The notes beneath the pieces are model-generated. The model saw only the letters and a list, made by a program, of their open reading frames with translations, had not been told where the DNA came from and searched no databases. From positions 1 through 43,063 of the forward strand of contig NZ_AHAM01000073.1 in NCBI RefSeq assembly GCF_000236565.1: a DNA stretch of 43,063 bases. Direction: 5' to 3'. The DNA is from Mesorhizobium alhagi CCNWXJ12-2 (GTDB lineage: Bacteria; Pseudomonadota; Alphaproteobacteria; Rhizobiales; Rhizobiaceae). Positions 41,955-43,063 of this stretch are shown one piece after another. The translations under genes were made by a program, and so were the position numbers. Positions within the stretch are counted from its first letter, which is position 1; every line of letters begins with the position of its first letter.

Positions 41955-43063
41955 ATGGCCGAAGCGAAAAGGGAACGTCAGGGGCGACGATGGGGCCGTC
42001 TCGTTGTGGGCCGGCTCAGCCAGAACCGGTGGATGCTGGCCGCCGGCATCGTGGCGGTCCTTGCCGTCTATTCGATCGCCGAGGAATCGACATTCTTCGT
42101 CCTCGTCTGCATAGCGGCGCTGTTCGTGGCGGCTGCGGTGGCGCCGCGGCGCACAGGCCGCCAGCGCCGTGCCGAAGCAGCGGCGGTGGGCGAACGTTCA
42201 GCGCTGGAGAGGCTTTCAGGCGAAAACCTCGCGGCGGCGGTGGCCGATCCGCTGATCCTGTTCGACGGCGCGGGCACCGTCGTCCACGCCAACGATGCGG
42301 CGCTCGACGCCTTCGCCGCCGTGGGCCCGGGAATTTCGCTGCAATTGAAATTCCGCGCGCCCGAAATGCAGGAGCTGATCGCAGCGACGCTTGCCGGCAA
42401 CGGCTCGCCGCAGGTCGCCGGCTATGTCGAGCGCGTTCCGATCGAGCGCGTCTACCGCGTCACCGGCTCGGCGATCGGCAGGGGTACAGGTCTTTACGTG
42501 CTGGTGTTCAAGGACCAGAGCGAGGCCCGCCGCATCGACCGCATGCGCGCCGATTTCATCGCCAACGCCAGCCACGAGCTGCGCACGCCGCTTGCCTCGA
42601 TCGCCGGCTTCGTCGAAACCCTGCGCGGGCCCGCCAGAAACGACGCCGCGGCGCGCGACCACTTTCTCCAGATCATGCAGAACCAGACCTCGCGCATGGC
42701 GCGGCTGATCGACGATTTGCTGTCGCTGTCTCGGCTGGAGATGAAGCCTTACCTGAAACCTGGGGCCAAGATCGATTTGCGGACCGTCGTGCAAAGCGTG
42801 GTCGATTCTCTCAATCCGCTCGCCAGGGAGTCGGGCGTGAAGATCGAGACCGACATGCCGGACCACGCAGTCGAGGTGCCAGGCGACCGCGACGAACTGT
42901 TCCAGGTGTTCGAGAACCTGCTCGAAAACGCCTGCAAATACGGCCAGTCCGGCGGCCGCGTGACCGTGTCGATAGGAAATGTCGAGACGGGACCGCAGCG
43001 TGAGGTCGCGGTCACCATTCGCGATTTCGGGCCGGGCATCCCGGAAGAGCACATCCACCGTAT
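41955..43063 (+). CDS. phoR: PhoR-like sensor histidine kinase (3' end outside window)
   Basis: Open from ATG 41955 to the window edge (369 codons, no stop), in the frame that carries the histidine-kinase motifs. Two transmembrane helices lie at about residues 27-43 and 47-63. A PAS-like domain covers about 90-190 (LILFDGAGTVVHANDAA). HisKA has the phospho-acceptor His207 in ANASHELRTPLASI. HATPase_c has the N-box ENLLENACKY (N325 as ATP ligand) and the G1 box RDFGPGIPE at the edge. Order and short N-terminus match PhoR of rhizobia, the phosphate-limitation kinase for PhoB; the pst and phoB genes expected downstream are outside the window. Divergent from ppk2. Confidence 0.9.
   Translation, partial: MAEAKRERQGRRWGRLVVGRLSQNRWMLAAGIVAVLAVYSIAEESTFFVLVCIAALFVAAAVAPRRTGRQRRAEAAAVGERSALERLSGENLAAAVADPLILFDGAGTVVHANDAALDAFAAVGPGISLQLKFRAPEMQELIAATLAGNGSPQVAGYVERVPIERVYRVTGSAIGRGTGLYVLVFKDQSEARRIDRMRADFIANASHELRTPLASIAGFVETLRGPARNDAAARDHFLQIMQNQTSRMARLIDDLLSLSRLEMKPYLKPGAKIDLRTVVQSVVDSLNPLARESGVKIETDMPDHAVEVPGDRDELFQVFENLLENACKYGQSGGRVTVSIGNVETGPQREVAVTIRDFGPGIPEEHIHR

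Noticed and set aside
41822-43003. Plus-strand 393-codon frame at the window end
   Set aside because: Out of frame with the HisKA and HATPase motifs; the phoR frame from 41955 is the coding one and runs off the window.

Overview
This 43 kb window is ordinary-to-accessory chromosome from a high-GC alphaproteobacterium of the order Hyphomicrobiales, most like Mesorhizobium or other Phyllobacteriaceae. The grounds are the gene families present, the small palindromic repeats, GGAAC-N16-nGTT motifs typical of EcfG general-stress promoters, GANTC (CcrM) sites in an inverted repeat before rpoD, and a ppk2/phoR divergent pair. The genus is an inference; no rRNA gene or species marker is present.

Layout. 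1-4.6 kb: a truncated zinc metallopeptidase (ypfJ), a Gmad2-LysM protein, an SH3-domain membrane protein, carA, and yqeY behind a consensus EcfG promoter. 4.6-7 kb: an EamA exporter divergent from a MocR/GntR-aminotransferase regulator, with a 10+10 bp inverted repeat between them. 7-15.4 kb: a stress island. It holds an HPF-cold-shock fusion, a DUF2267 protein, a five-gene minus-strand operon (TPP enzyme, isoaspartate methyltransferase-erythromycin esterase fusion, two unknown proteins, FAD-Rieske oxidoreductase) and a small KGG-like hydrophilic protein. Several of these sit behind EcfG-like promoters. 15.4-19 kb: a Na/Pi cotransporter-PhoU protein, a ParE-type toxin/antitoxin pair and an MFS exporter. 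19.2-23.7 kb: the housekeeping block dnaG-rpoD with a rho-independent terminator. 23.7-28.4 kb: small plus-strand genes (DCC thiol protein, Uma2, YjbQ, GYD, HlyU, VOC, lipoprotein, SDR) and a TetR regulator with two operator copies facing the VOC gene. 28.4-34.7 kb: a DEDDh exonuclease-CBS-nucleotidyltransferase fusion, an OmpA protein with a long Pro/Glu/Ala repeat domain, a UPF0260 protein, a small secreted basic protein and a SIMPL protein.

34.8-38.2 kb is a degenerate integrative element. tRNA-Ile2(CAU) is followed 4 bp later by the end of a tyrosine recombinase gene. Behind it are an overlapping excisionase-like gene, a second tyrosine recombinase of the DUF4102 type, and then the C-terminal remnant of a family-2 glycosyltransferase. 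The excisionase start codon follows a perfect 11-bp hairpin whose 4-nt loop is the Shine-Dalgarno sequence.

38.7-43 kb: a regulatory module with an ECF42-type sigma factor, its DGPF/YCII partner and a VOC protein. The YCII-sigma operon and the VOC gene share a promoter of identical geometry (TGTCGG-N13-CGTTCGTCCTTG), which strongly suggests an autoregulated sigma regulon visible within the window. The window ends with ppk2 divergent from a phoR-like histidine kinase truncated by the window edge, with a Pho-box-like repeat between them.

The most notable candidate observations are the ECF42 promoter pair, the cluster of EcfG-like promoters over the stress genes, the ribosome-binding-site hairpin of the excisionase gene, and the methyltransferase-esterase fusion in its operon with two unrecognised proteins.
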